Shown: piece by piece, positions 54,655-63,686 of the stretch | How positions within the stretch are numbered: the first letter of the stretch is position 1 | Layout of the letters: each line of letters begins with the position of its first letter | Source: UBA1181 sp045639525 | GTDB taxonomy: Bacteria; Bacteroidota; Bacteroidia; Bacteroidales; Paludibacteraceae | Assembly: GCA_045639525.1 (NCBI GenBank) | Contig: JAZUDI010000020.1 | Coordinates: 3,094 to 67,093 of the forward strand | Direction of reading: 5' to 3' | Length of the DNA stretch: 64,000 nt | Program-made: the position numbers and the translations under genes | Notes under the pieces: generated by a model | What the model was told of the DNA's origin: nothing | Database searches by the model: none | Seen by the model: only the letters and a program-made list of their open reading frames with translations

Positions 54655-57051
54655 TTACCCCATTACAACGACTACCTCGTTCACACTCTTCATCTTGCTG
54701 AATGGAACTACGTTGCCCTCGATGGCCTTGCCGTTCAAAGTAACTGAAACAACACCCTTCTCCACCTTCTTAGGGTTCTTAACGGTGATGTTGACAGTCT
54801 TGCCACGGAAGCGACGGGTAGCGGTGAAGCCCTTCCAACCTGGGATACATGGATCGATCAACAATCCCTCGTAGTCAGGACGGATACCCAAGATGTATTG
54901 AGCAGCTGTGAAGTATGCCCAAGATGCTGTTCCACTCAACCATGGACAACGGCTTTGACCCGCGCGCATGTTGTAAGTAGAGCAAGTTGTCTGCGCATAT
55001 ACGTAAGGCTCGATTTGACGAACCTCAGCACGCTCGTTGTAGGCAGCTGGCAAGTAGTTCTTGTAATTCTTGAAGGCACGCTTACCATGACCCAAGATAC
55101 AATCCGCCATGATTCCCCAACCTTGTGTGTGTTGGAATACAGCCGCATTCTCCTTCATACCCTTGATGAACAAAGGAGCCTTGATTACAGAGGCCTCGGT
55201 CTTCTCGTATGGAGGATCGCAGAGAACCAAACCGTATTTGATAGCCAAACGCTTCTCGATGCTGTTCATCACAGTCTCGGCGCGCTCGCCGGTAGCTTGA
55301 CCGGAGATGACTGACCATGAGTTAGGGTTCAACCAGATGGTACCCTCGTTGTTTGGATCGTTCTTTGTACCGAAGATGTAGCCGTCCTCCTTGATTGCGC
55401 GGACGTACCATTCACCATCCCAAGCAGCCTTGTCGATATCCTTGGTCAATTGAGTCAAGTGACTCTCTGCCCACTTCACCTCGTCTGCCTTGTTGAGGCG
55501 TGTACAGATGTCGATATAGACAGTCAAGGCATAGCGCAATTGCATTGCCACGAAGACAGTCTCACCCTTAGCGCCCAATACCAAGCAGTCGTTCCAGTCT
55601 GCCTTCAAACCGCAAGGCAAGTTGTTCTTACCACGACGGTCCAAGTTGAATTGGATAGCACGCTTCAAGTGGTCGAGTACAGTACCCTCGCCCTTATCTG
55701 AGTATGGCAATACCTTGTTGTAATAATCCATGTTACCCAACTCCTTCACATAAGTTGGAACGGTGTTGAACAACCACATACAGTCGTCTGAGCGGAACTC
55801 GTTCTCTGGGGTTGGAACCTCATGTCCTGGGTTGTGGGCGAATGGCTTCACAACTGGCATGGCGCCACCGTTGGAGTTTTGTCCTGTCAACATCAACTCA
55901 AGGCGTTCTACCACCTCCTCTGGAATGTTGTGGATCACACCCAACATATCTTGGATGGTATCACGGTAACCCATACCGTCACGCTCGCCACGATAGATCA
56001 AAGAAGCCGCGCGGCTCCAAGCGTAGGTGATCAAGTTGTTGAATGGGTTCCACATATTGATCATGCTGTTGAATGCAGCATCTGGTGTATTCGCTGAAAG
56101 ACCTTCGATACGTCCGTGCCAGTAGTTAACCACCTTGTCGAACTCAGCCTTTACCTTAGCAGGGGTAGCCACCATCTTAGCAGCCTTCTTTCCCTCTACC
56201 CAAGCCTTACCGATACCCAACACTACGGTGAACTCCTTGGTCTCGCCAGCTGCCAACTCCAAATCAACCTGGAGTGTACCGCAACCGTTGTCGCCCTCAG
56301 TCACTGTGTTGCCACATTGTCCGTTCACAACAGAGATAGGGTTTGCGTAAGTATGGTATGAACCGATGAACTTGTCACGGTCGCTATCGTAACCAGTCAC
56401 CTTTTGACCTACGACTCCGATGAAAGAGTGACGAGCTTGGTCTTTGTTTTGGAAGTTCTCTGGCTCCTCTGGCATGTAGAGGTTGTTACCGTGGTCGATA
56501 AAACCGTTCTTGTAAGAGGTCTTTACGATATATTGGGTATATTGCAAGTTGTTGCTATCGTCGTTCATATTCCAGTTGGAAGCGAACTCAGCATAGGTGA
56601 AGGCACGCAATTTACGGGACTTCTTACCCATATTGGTCACCTTCACGTGCCAAACCTCAAACTCTTGTCCTTTGGGCACGAAATAAAGGGTTTCAGTCTT
56701 GATGTCGGAATACTCGGAAGATATCTTCGTATAAGCTGAACCGTGGCGGCACTCGCTCTTGTATTGGTCGAGCGGCTTGCCTACTGGTTGCCATGAACCT
56801 GACCAAAAGTCTTTGCTCTCGCAGTCGTGCAAGTAGATGTAGCGACCTGGTTGATCCAATGGAACGGTGTTGAACTTGATTCTGAGGAAACATCCTTGTA
56901 CTGATGAACGGAAGAAAGAGTATCCTCCGGCGTTGTTGGTGATAATGGCTCCGTAGCGGGTATCACCCAAATAGTTACTCCAAGATTTCGGAGTGTCTGG
57001 TTTGGTCACGACGTACTCTTTGTGTTCGTCGTCAAAAAATCCGTATTGCAT
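54655..57051 (-). CDS. GH94 glycoside phosphorylase (cellobiose phosphorylase type)
   Basis: The 798-residue cytoplasmic enzyme (no signal peptide) matches cellobiose phosphorylase: the opening FGFFDDEHKEYVV-like segment (here YGFFDDEHKEYVVTKPDTP), NNAGGYSFFR, PLDQPGRYIYL, then GYRDTIQDMLG at 361-371 and GLKADWNDCL near 481-490, the region where GH94 enzymes carry the general acid Asp. Cellobiose + phosphate gives glucose-1-phosphate + glucose, saving one ATP. Substrate could differ (for example cellobionate or chitobiose). Context supports cellulose use: a secreted GH5 cellulase is encoded 1 kb away and a GH30 nearby. A -7 element at 57092-57099 gives it its own promoter. Confidence 0.88.
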   Translation of the reverse strand: MQYGFFDDEHKEYVVTKPDTPKSWSNYLGDTRYGAIITNNAGGYSFFRSSVQGCFLRIKFNTVPLDQPGRYIYLHDCESKDFWSGSWQPVGKPLDQYKSECRHGSAYTKISSEYSDIKTETLYFVPKGQEFEVWHVKVTNMGKKSRKLRAFTYAEFASNWNMNDDSNNLQYTQYIVKTSYKNGFIDHGNNLYMPEEPENFQNKDQARHSFIGVVGQKVTGYDSDRDKFIGSYHTYANPISVVNGQCGNTVTEGDNGCGTLQVDLELAAGETKEFTVVLGIGKAWVEGKKAAKMVATPAKVKAEFDKVVNYWHGRIEGLSANTPDAAFNSMINMWNPFNNLITYAWSRAASLIYRGERDGMGYRDTIQDMLGVIHNIPEEVVERLELMLTGQNSNGGAMPVVKPFAHNPGHEVPTPENEFRSDDCMWLFNTVPTYVKELGNMDYYNKVLPYSDKGEGTVLDHLKRAIQFNLDRRGKNNLPCGLKADWNDCLVLGAKGETVFVAMQLRYALTVYIDICTRLNKADEVKWAESHLTQLTKDIDKAAWDGEWYVRAIKEDGYIFGTKNDPNNEGTIWLNPNSWSVISGQATGERAETVMNSIEKRLAIKYGLVLCDPPYEKTEASVIKAPLFIKGMKENAAVFQHTQGWGIMADCILGHGKRAFKNYKNYLPAAYNERAEVRQIEPYVYAQTTCSTYNMRAGQSRCPWLSGTASWAYFTAAQYILGIRPDYEGLLIDPCIPGWKGFTATRRFRGKTVNITVKNPKKVEKGVVSVTLNGKAIEGNVVPFSKMKSVNEVVVVMG

Positions 57052-57091
57052 AAAATAAATCTATTTAAAATTCTATCATTAGATATTTTTT

Positions 57092-57099
57092 CAAATATA
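57092..57099 (-). promoter_or_regulatory. Promoter -7 element for the GH94 gene
   Basis: On the minus strand this reads TATATTTG (TAnnTTTG), about 41 bp before the ATG at 57051. Confidence 0.6.
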
Positions 57100-57152
57100 G
57101 TGATTCTTCCCACACAAGAAAACAGATGATGATAATTTTTTGCTAAAATTGG

Positions 57153-57160
57153 TATCTTTG
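57153..57160 (+). promoter_or_regulatory. Promoter -7 element for the 210-aa secreted protein gene
   Basis: TATCTTTG (TAnnTTTG), 41 bp before the ATG. Confidence 0.6.
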
Positions 57161-57201
57161 CGGTATAAAACATTTGTCAAAACAAACATTCAGGGAAAGA
57201 G

Positions 57202-57834
57202 ATGAAACGATTTATTTATCAAGTGTTATTGGGTGCGTCCATTTGCATGGGCGGTTTTTGTTCCCAAGCCTATGCGGAAACTTTGGAGGAAGATTTAAAT
57301 ATTTCCGATTCGAGGTTGTATATTAGAGAGGGTGGAAGTTATGGAAAATGGCTTTTATTGGGAGTGGTTCAAGAGAAATTTACCATTCTTTCCACAGGAT
57401 ATGGAGGAAAGGCCTACCCACTGGAATTAAAAGCTCCGCAATTCACCTTTTCTGGCGGCAACATGACCGTGAATGGTACCATTACCTGCAAAGAAGAACT
57501 AAAGGTGGCCGAAATTGAGACGGATAAGATTCGCACGAAGGATATTATGGCGGATGACGTTAAAGTAAAGATGGAGAATGCTGCCGACTATGTCTTCGAA
57601 GAGGGGTATGATTTGAAGCCGCTCAATGAAGTGGAGGCCTATGTGAAGCGTAACAAGCATTTACCGGGCGTTCCCTCCGCCGCTGAGATGTCGGAAAATG
57701 GCGTGAGCGTGTCGGAGATGAGCAACCTCCTTTTGGAAAAGGTGGAGGAACTCACATTGCGTATGATTGAAATGGAGAAGAAAATCAAACAATTGCAGGA
57801 AGAAAACGATAGACTTCAACAAAACGCAAAGTAA
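57202..57834 (+). CDS. Secreted protein with tail-fiber/endosialidase-chaperone-like C-terminus
   Basis: The 210-residue protein has a signal peptide (to about Ala25), a beta-rich centre (LYIREGGSYGKWLLLGVV, FSGGNMTVNGTITCKEELKV), the segment NAADYVFEEGYDLKPLNEVEAYVKRNKHLPGVPSAAEMSENGVSVSEM and a C-terminal coiled coil (LLEKVEELTLRMIEMEKKIKQLQEENDRL). The YDLxxLxEVExYVKxNKHLPGVPSA stretch is recurrent in Bacteroidota surface and tail-fiber-like proteins, next to intramolecular-chaperone domains. Function is unknown; trimeric assembly through the coil is likely. It lies between the GH94 and GH5 genes but has its own promoter and terminator. Confidence 0.7.
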   Translation: MKRFIYQVLLGASICMGGFCSQAYAETLEEDLNISDSRLYIREGGSYGKWLLLGVVQEKFTILSTGYGGKAYPLELKAPQFTFSGGNMTVNGTITCKEELKVAEIETDKIRTKDIMADDVKVKMENAADYVFEEGYDLKPLNEVEAYVKRNKHLPGVPSAAEMSENGVSVSEMSNLLLEKVEELTLRMIEMEKKIKQLQEENDRLQQNAK

Positions 57835-57857
57835 AGCGTTGGACTTCAATAGTGTAT

Positions 57858-57895
57858 AGGGCGGATGGGTCGAAAATCACTCATCCGCCCTTTTA
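57858..57895 (+). terminator. Intrinsic terminator after the 210-aa protein gene
   Basis: A 13-bp stem (57858-57870 with 57879-57891, one wobble) and an 8-nt loop are followed by a short T run. Confidence 0.88.
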
Positions 57896-57952
57896 TTATG
57901 TACATTCCAAATTCATTTTTGCATATTTTATAAGTATGTATAAATTTTTTCC

Positions 57953-57960
57953 TATCTTTG
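57953..57960 (+). promoter_or_regulatory. Promoter -7 element for the GH5 gene
   Basis: TATCTTTG (TAnnTTTG), giving a leader of about 110 nt. Confidence 0.6.
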
Positions 57961-58079
57961 TGCGTTAAGGTTTGACGTTTTCAGTGTTGATGTTAATTAG
58001 GTTAGGGAGTCGCAAAACTTTAATTAATTGTATATGAATATTTAAATATCCATTAAACATAACTTAAATTTTATTTTAC

Positions 58080-59993
58080 ATGAAAAAACTTTTCGCAACA
58101 GTCGCTATGGCGTTGTCTTTTTGCTTTTCGGCAAGTGCGCTACAGGACTTGAAATTGGTTGGAAACCAATTGTGCACAGCTGATGGAAAGCCTATTCAGT
58201 TGAGAGGATGGAGTACCCACGGTTCTTGGTTTAAGAATTGCTACGATGATGAGCAAGACTTCGCCAAGCAAAAGGAGAAGGGTGCTAATATGGCACGTAT
58301 CGCGATGTACATCAACGAAGGTGAGGGAATCAACGAGAGTTGGGTAAAGAGCTGTATCGATTTCTGCGCAAAACAAGATTTGTATTGTATCGTTGACTGG
58401 CACGTTTTGAGAGATAGAGATGGTGACGGATCTAAGGGTAACCCAATGGATTACAAGGATCAAGCATTGTCGTTTTTCAAAAATATCACAAGCTATGTGA
58501 CCAGCAAAAACTACAACCACGTTATCTACGAGATCTGTAACGAGCCTAACTACAATGGTCAAGGTGACGTTTACCCACTTGGTATTGGTTACGATAAAAG
58601 AAATAACAACAAGAGAACCCAAGGTGTTTGGTCATGGATCAAGGAGTATTCTACTTACGTCCTTCCTGTCATCAAGCAAGGTGACCCAGATGCGATCGTG
58701 TTGGTCGGAACACCTCAATGGGACCAAGGTTTGGTATTCCCTATGATGGATCCAATCAATGAGTACGGTTTGCAAGTGATGTACTCGTTCCACTACTATG
58801 CGGCTGACCAAGAGCGTTACTTGGGCTTTTTGAGCGGTGCTTCGGCATTCTTGCCAGTATTCGTTTCTGAGTGGGGTCTATCTTCTCACACAGGAGACTC
58901 TGGTTGCGATACCAAGAGTGCAGACCACTTGTTGGAGGTATGTAGTGGTAAGAACTTGGGTGGCCAAATCATCAGCTGGGCAAACTGGAGCTGGGCCGAT
59001 AAGGGCGAGACTTCTGGTACATTCACCGGCGGTGGTTACAATAACATGAGTTTCTCTGAGGCTGGTAAGTACATCTGTTCAAAATTGGCTGAGGGAGACA
59101 AGTTCTATTCTGGCAAGTCTAAGGCATACCAAGGCGAGGCGCAAGAGTTCAACGGAACAGAGGATTTCTTCCTTGCGTTGGAGAAGTTTGATGAGGGTGG
59201 ACAAGGCGTCGCTTACTACGATTACGAGGACGAGAACTGGCACCCATGCTATCCAAATCAATGTAACGCGGGTTACAAAGAGGGAAAGATTGACAAGCGT
59301 GGAGACGAAAGAGTTGACTTGGGATACTGCAACGATAAGGACAAGGAGAACAGCTTCGTCAACTTGGGTTACATCGCCCAAGGTGAGTGGGTACAATATA
59401 CTATCAATGTGAAGTACGCTGGTGATTATGAGTTCGAGACCTACACCACTGACGCCCTTGACTACAACGCTATGGCTATCGCTGTGGATGGCGAGAATGG
59501 TCTTGTGGATGAGGATGGCAAGGAGATCAACCGCGTGGTTGAGTTGCAAACCAGCGGATCTGGTCAAATCGACGCAGGTTACAACGACTGGGGTTGGACA
59601 ACTCCTATCTGCCCTGTGGCAAAGGATAAGAAGTTCCGTATCCGCTTCAAGACACCAGGAGAGCACAAGTTGGCTGTTGTATTCATGGCTTCCACTTCAG
59701 GATTGGGTTCTTTGAAGATCAAGGGACAACCAGATCTTGGCACAGGTGTTGAGAATGTTGAGCAAACTGTTGTGAATGTATGGCCTAACCCAGCAGTTGA
59801 CGGTGTTGTGAACATTTCAGCCGATGCTGACGCTGAGGTGAACATCTACAGCATGGATGGTTCTACTGTTTACACTGGTAGCGTGGTTGCTAACGAGGCT
59901 GCACAATTGAATCTTAACTTGGTTGCAGGTGTTTACTCTGTATCTGTTAAGAGCGACAAGGGTGTAACAGTTGAGAAGTTGATTGTGAAGTAA
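58080..59993 (+). CDS. Secreted GH5 endoglucanase (cellulase) with CBM-like and T9SS domains
   Basis: The 637-residue protein has a signal peptide (to about Ala20) and a GH5 catalytic domain resembling bacterial GH5_2 cellulases: QLRGWSTHG, the IVDWHVL segment, the acid/base Glu155 in YEICNEPNYNG, FHYYAA and the nucleophile Glu264 in VFVSEWGLSS. A second module (about 355-560; RVDLGYCNDKD, YIAQGEWVQYTINVKYAGDYEF) looks like a CBM6-type carbohydrate-binding domain. The last 70 residues (VWPNPAVDGVVNIS to VEKLIVK) are a clear type IX sorting domain. It likely cuts cellulose or mixed-linkage glucan outside the cell, yielding oligomers for the GH94 pathway. Confidence 0.92.
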   Translation: MKKLFATVAMALSFCFSASALQDLKLVGNQLCTADGKPIQLRGWSTHGSWFKNCYDDEQDFAKQKEKGANMARIAMYINEGEGINESWVKSCIDFCAKQDLYCIVDWHVLRDRDGDGSKGNPMDYKDQALSFFKNITSYVTSKNYNHVIYEICNEPNYNGQGDVYPLGIGYDKRNNNKRTQGVWSWIKEYSTYVLPVIKQGDPDAIVLVGTPQWDQGLVFPMMDPINEYGLQVMYSFHYYAADQERYLGFLSGASAFLPVFVSEWGLSSHTGDSGCDTKSADHLLEVCSGKNLGGQIISWANWSWADKGETSGTFTGGGYNNMSFSEAGKYICSKLAEGDKFYSGKSKAYQGEAQEFNGTEDFFLALEKFDEGGQGVAYYDYEDENWHPCYPNQCNAGYKEGKIDKRGDERVDLGYCNDKDKENSFVNLGYIAQGEWVQYTINVKYAGDYEFETYTTDALDYNAMAIAVDGENGLVDEDGKEINRVVELQTSGSGQIDAGYNDWGWTTPICPVAKDKKFRIRFKTPGEHKLAVVFMASTSGLGSLKIKGQPDLGTGVENVEQTVVNVWPNPAVDGVVNISADADAEVNIYSMDGSTVYTGSVVANEAAQLNLNLVAGVYSVSVKSDKGVTVEKLIVK

Positions 59994-60013
59994 TTCCCGC
60001 TTTTCATTATATA

Positions 60014-60045
60014 GAAAGCCGATCTCTCCGGGGATCGGCTTTTTT
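60014..60045 (+). terminator. Intrinsic terminator of the GH5 gene
   Basis: A 12-bp stem (60015-60026 with 60031-60042, one wobble) is closed by a UCCG (UNCG-type) tetraloop and followed by T. Confidence 0.92.
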
Positions 60046-60046
60046 G

Positions 60047-60292
60047 TTGGCTATTGTAGTAGAGGGGTTCCTTATAACATGGCAGTTCCCCTGCTTCGTG
60101 TCAATCCACCCTCTCCTTCATCATTGCAGTCGGTTACTAAAATATAGCCCTTTAGGCAATGGGGACCTATCGAGTCTGGGTTCGGAAAGGTGGGAGAAAT
60201 AAATCCATCCATGAGGCGAATGTCTTTTGTGTGTGGATATTTTGCGGTGCATCCGTAGAGGAGGGGATCGTCATAATAAAAGGGTCCAAATA
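60047..60292. other. Gene-free stretch between the GH5 terminator and the convergent gene
   Basis: The 359-bp gap after the GH5 gene contains the two terminators at its ends. Between them only a short AGGGG/CCCCT inverted repeat near 60064-60099 stands out. I see no credible coding sequence or RNA gene. Confidence 0.5.
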
Positions 60293-60333
60293 AAAAGGCC
60301 AGATATGGTTTTGCCCATATCTGACCTTTTTTT
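60293..60333. terminator. Terminator of the T9SS protein gene
   Basis: A 9-bp CAGATATGG/CCATATCTG core, extended after one mismatch, lies 20 bp past the minus-strand stop. A and T runs flank both sides, so it may work both ways. Confidence 0.85.
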
Positions 60334-60352
60334 CGTATTGTTTCAGTCGAGT

Positions 60353-61765
60353 TTATTTTCTGATCATCAACTTAGTAGCGATAGCCCCCTCCTCGTTCTT
60401 CACAACGATGATGATTGCCTTATCATCGATAGAGGCTTTTTGTCCGTTCAAGTTGTAGGTAGCGACCAATTCGCCGTTCAAAACAACCACATTGCCGTAT
60501 GCGTCGATGTATGCCTCGACAGCGAAGGATGGTTCAGCGGAGAAGAAGTTCTTCACACCGTTGAACTCCTTGGTGGATAACATGATCTCATCTACAAGGT
60601 AAGCAACCTTCATACCACCAAAGATCAAGTCCATGCTGGTAGCGCCAGATGGAACGTTCAACTCACCATTGTACAAGTGCCAGATGGTCGATACGGTGTC
60701 CTCGGCAAGGTCATAAACCTCGTCGCTATTGTTGAACTTCACCCTGATAGGCATATCGATTGCAAGCGCCTCTGCTGAGTCTGCGGAAGCAATTTTCCAT
60801 CTGCCCTCGTTCTTGTGCATCTTCACCAACATTTGGCTGTAGATCTTCTCGCAATCCTTTGGCAATTGGATGTTTCTGAAAACGACTGAGTCGCGGTTTG
60901 GCTCCATCTGCAATGCGTGAAGAAGCTCACAGTCGTAGTAACCTGAACCGTCTTGTCCGTTGCAGCTATCTGGCAAGAAGTCTCTGAAGAGGATGATAGG
61001 CTCTGTGATATCGTCCCAAGCTCTGATGCTATCCCTATCAGTGACAGTAGGGGTGATACCGCCGAGGAATTGTGCGTCTGGAAGGTATACCTCGATTTTC
61101 TCGTTGTAGAAATCGCTGTTGGTTCCGTATCCGTATCCGTCGAAACTCTCCGCATAGAATGGCTTCACGTCCATCTTCTTGAAGTAGAAGTTTCTGATGT
61201 ATGGATAAACCTTGATGTCGCGGGTCACCTCTCTACCGAAAGAGAATACCATACCGTTGATCTCTTGCTTGTCAGGTTGAGCGTAAACATATTTTTCTGC
61301 GGTATGCCACTCGTTTGTCTCCACGTACTTCGCATCGATCATCACGCTGGCGCTACACTTTTGCGCGTTAGGTTTCTTCTCGATGGTCGCATAATCTGGT
61401 TCGAATCCGATGATGAACAAAGGCTTCTTGTTACTTTCTGTAAAGACAGCCTTCATGGTCTTTTGAGGAATGTAATATTCCAAAACCATCACATAGTTCT
61501 CATTGAGATCCAAAGTCTTGTTCATTTGCATCTTTACGTCAAGGAAGGTTGAGCTTCGTTGAACGTAAGCGATGAGCTCCTCACCGTCGACAACGGTGTC
61601 TCTCATCAAATTGGAGTTATCGTAGTCGTCCTCGTCGTAAGGCATGATCTGCACATTGTCTGTAAGACGGCCATCCTTGATAATGTAATAATTGTCGCTC
61701 TCCCCTGCGAAGGTAGCTGCTACGGATGCGAAGAGCGTTGTGAAAAGTAAAAATAACTTCTTCAT
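60353..61765 (-). CDS. Secreted protein with T9SS-like C-terminus, unknown
   Basis: The 470-residue product has a signal peptide (MKKLFLLFTTLFASVAATFA) and a beta-rich body with two regions that look like jelly-roll strands (VMVLEYYIPQKTMKAVF; DIKVYPYIRNFYFKKMDVKPFYAESF). Acidic stretches (DEDDYDNSN) are noticeable. The C-terminal 60 residues (AYIDAYGNVVVLNGE, ATYNLNGQKASIDDKAIIIVV, LMIRK) resemble a type IX sorting domain. No family is recognised and no catalytic motif is evident. Its place beside the GH5 gene suggests a carbohydrate-binding or surface role; that is inference. A -7 element at 61938-61945 gives a leader of about 165 nt. Confidence 0.7.
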   Translation of the reverse strand: MKKLFLLFTTLFASVAATFAGESDNYYIIKDGRLTDNVQIMPYDEDDYDNSNLMRDTVVDGEELIAYVQRSSTFLDVKMQMNKTLDLNENYVMVLEYYIPQKTMKAVFTESNKKPLFIIGFEPDYATIEKKPNAQKCSASVMIDAKYVETNEWHTAEKYVYAQPDKQEINGMVFSFGREVTRDIKVYPYIRNFYFKKMDVKPFYAESFDGYGYGTNSDFYNEKIEVYLPDAQFLGGITPTVTDRDSIRAWDDITEPIILFRDFLPDSCNGQDGSGYYDCELLHALQMEPNRDSVVFRNIQLPKDCEKIYSQMLVKMHKNEGRWKIASADSAEALAIDMPIRVKFNNSDEVYDLAEDTVSTIWHLYNGELNVPSGATSMDLIFGGMKVAYLVDEIMLSTKEFNGVKNFFSAEPSFAVEAYIDAYGNVVVLNGELVATYNLNGQKASIDDKAIIIVVKNEEGAIATKLMIRK

Positions 61766-61937
61766 GTTTATTAATTATTTGGTTATTGTTTTATCCTTCT
61801 AATGATAATACTGAAAACGCTACTAAATATCTGTTCCCATGAACTTAGTATAATCCAACTATTCTTCTAATTTTAGTAAGTGTGTCTTCTCTGGTAAAAC
61901 ACGAGTATTGTAAACTTCACTGATAAAGAATATGTTG

Positions 61938-61945
61938 CAAATATA
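61938..61945 (-). promoter_or_regulatory. Promoter -7 element for the secreted T9SS protein gene
   Basis: On the minus strand this reads TATATTTG (TAnnTTTG). Confidence 0.6.
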
Positions 61946-62043
61946 CAATTTATTCAATTAGTAAGGTGGAAGTTGTGTTTAAAATCACTATTTTTGGGTT
62001 TGTTTTAAATGATGTTTCCTATTTTATTGTATAATTTAAACGT

Positions 62044-63567
62044 ATGAAAAGATTTTATTTTCATCTATTCGGATATCTATTCCGAGTATTCTCAATTTTG
62101 ATCGCTTTTGCAGGTGTGATGCCTACCTATGGACAAACAGGTGATTTAGTGCGTGTTTCACCAGAGTCTCAGGGCCTAAAATCTGAAGATGTGAAGAGTT
62201 TCTTTGATGGCATGATGGCCGCTAAACAGGGGGAACCCCATGGTGTGATGGTGCTTCGCAACGGAGTGGTGGTGGGTGAACTATTCCCAACGCCTTTTGC
62301 CTCTAAATATTCCCATACGCTCTACTCCGCATCCAAGACATTTGTCGCTGTTGCGGTAGGTATGGCTGTGGATGAGAATCGTTTGCGTCTCACCGACCGT
62401 GTGGCCACTTTCTTTCCGGAGATGCTTCCTGACACGGTTACGGAAGGTTTGGCTAATATGACGGTACGGGATCTTTTGACGATGACTTCTGGTATCCGTC
62501 CCGACTGGTTGATGCGCACCTCAGGCGCCAATTGGGTGCGCCGTTATTTGCGCAAGACGGTGTTGTATCATCCGGGTGAGCACTTTGATTATGACTCCAT
62601 GTCCACCTATTTGCTCTCCGCAATTTTGCAGAAGGTGACAGGTGTGAAGTTGTTGGATTATTTGCGACCTCGCCTCTTCGAACCGATGCACATCACCGAG
62701 GTGGATTGGGAAGAGAGTCCGGAGGGGATTAATACCGGAGGTTGGGGGCTTCATTTGCAGGTGGCCTCTATGGCGAAGTTCGGCCAATTGCTTCTGAATC
62801 GAGGCAAGTGGGGAGATGCCCAATTGGTTTCCGCAAAATGGGTGGATGAGATGACCTCCGCTTTGCAGGTGACTGGAATGGCGGATGCTTATGGTTATCA
62901 GGTATGGCGATGCGACTATCCGGAGGCTTATCGTGCGGATGGCGCGTTGGGTCAATACATCATTGTGGCGCCGAGAGAGCAAATGGTAGTGGCGATTACC
63001 CAAGCCAACATCGGCAATGGTGTAGCTGAGCGTCAGTTGGTTTGGAACTTGTTGCGTACTGCGAGGGAGCGGGCATTGCCTGAGGGGAAGGGATTTCCTG
63101 CCCTGTTGGAGGCGGAGAGACGTTACCAATTGCCTGTTGTGCCAGGAAAGGGTTCTTCTAAGGTGATCAATTCGTTGGTTGGCAAGGAGTTGAAACTGAA
63201 TGCCAACGGATTGGATTGGAAATCCGTTAAAATAGATAAAAATGAGAAGGGACTCTCTCTGACGGTCACTAACACGGAAAATCAAACCTACCAGGTGGAA
63301 CTGGGAAGAGGTCAATGGATGACCTCCCATACCGATGTCTGTCCACCATACACCATCCGCGCAGTTGGCCGTTTCTCTGGCATCAAGCGTGATTTTTATG
63401 TGGCGGGATGTTATGGTGGAGAGTCTGATTTGACCATCCGACTCCGTTACACCAACTGGGTAAGCGGTATGGATCTTGTTTTCTCCCAAACGAAAAACGG
63501 TTCCCTCCGCCTGATGGTGAAGGAAACCGCTAAACGTGGCGCTTACGAACTGACATTTGTGGATTGA
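62044..63567 (+). CDS. Beta-lactamase-fold serine hydrolase
   Basis: The 507-residue exported protein (hydrophobic signal to about residue 30) belongs to the class C beta-lactamase/esterase superfamily. The SxxK motif is S95-A-S-K98 in LYSASKTFVAVAVG, followed by LRLTDRVATFFPEM and MTVRDLLTMTSGI. The tyrosine motif appears as YDS in HFDYDSMSTYLLSAIL, and DGALGQYIIVAPREQMVVAIT fills the third motif region. A C-terminal beta domain (about 380-505) follows. Family members are penicillin-binding, esterase or peptidase enzymes; the substrate is unknown. It is a single gene with no clear promoter element. Confidence 0.85.
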   Translation: MKRFYFHLFGYLFRVFSILIAFAGVMPTYGQTGDLVRVSPESQGLKSEDVKSFFDGMMAAKQGEPHGVMVLRNGVVVGELFPTPFASKYSHTLYSASKTFVAVAVGMAVDENRLRLTDRVATFFPEMLPDTVTEGLANMTVRDLLTMTSGIRPDWLMRTSGANWVRRYLRKTVLYHPGEHFDYDSMSTYLLSAILQKVTGVKLLDYLRPRLFEPMHITEVDWEESPEGINTGGWGLHLQVASMAKFGQLLLNRGKWGDAQLVSAKWVDEMTSALQVTGMADAYGYQVWRCDYPEAYRADGALGQYIIVAPREQMVVAITQANIGNGVAERQLVWNLLRTARERALPEGKGFPALLEAERRYQLPVVPGKGSSKVINSLVGKELKLNANGLDWKSVKIDKNEKGLSLTVTNTENQTYQVELGRGQWMTSHTDVCPPYTIRAVGRFSGIKRDFYVAGCYGGESDLTIRLRYTNWVSGMDLVFSQTKNGSLRLMVKETAKRGAYELTFVD

Positions 63568-63629
63568 TTTGTGGAGGCTACGCATGGCTTTGCGCATTTA
63601 CGGAGTGTCCATACAGTTTGATTAAAAGA

Positions 63630-63661
63630 ACCGCCATCACAATCTTTGTTGTGGTGGCGGT
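63630..63661. terminator. Hairpin terminator of the edge Rpn gene
   Basis: A 13-bp stem (63630-63642 with 63649-63661, one wobble) lies 26 bp past the minus-strand Rpn stop and is followed on that strand by TTCTTTTAA. Confidence 0.65.
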
Positions 63662-63686
63662 GCCCAATTTGTATGGCGTTGTGGCG

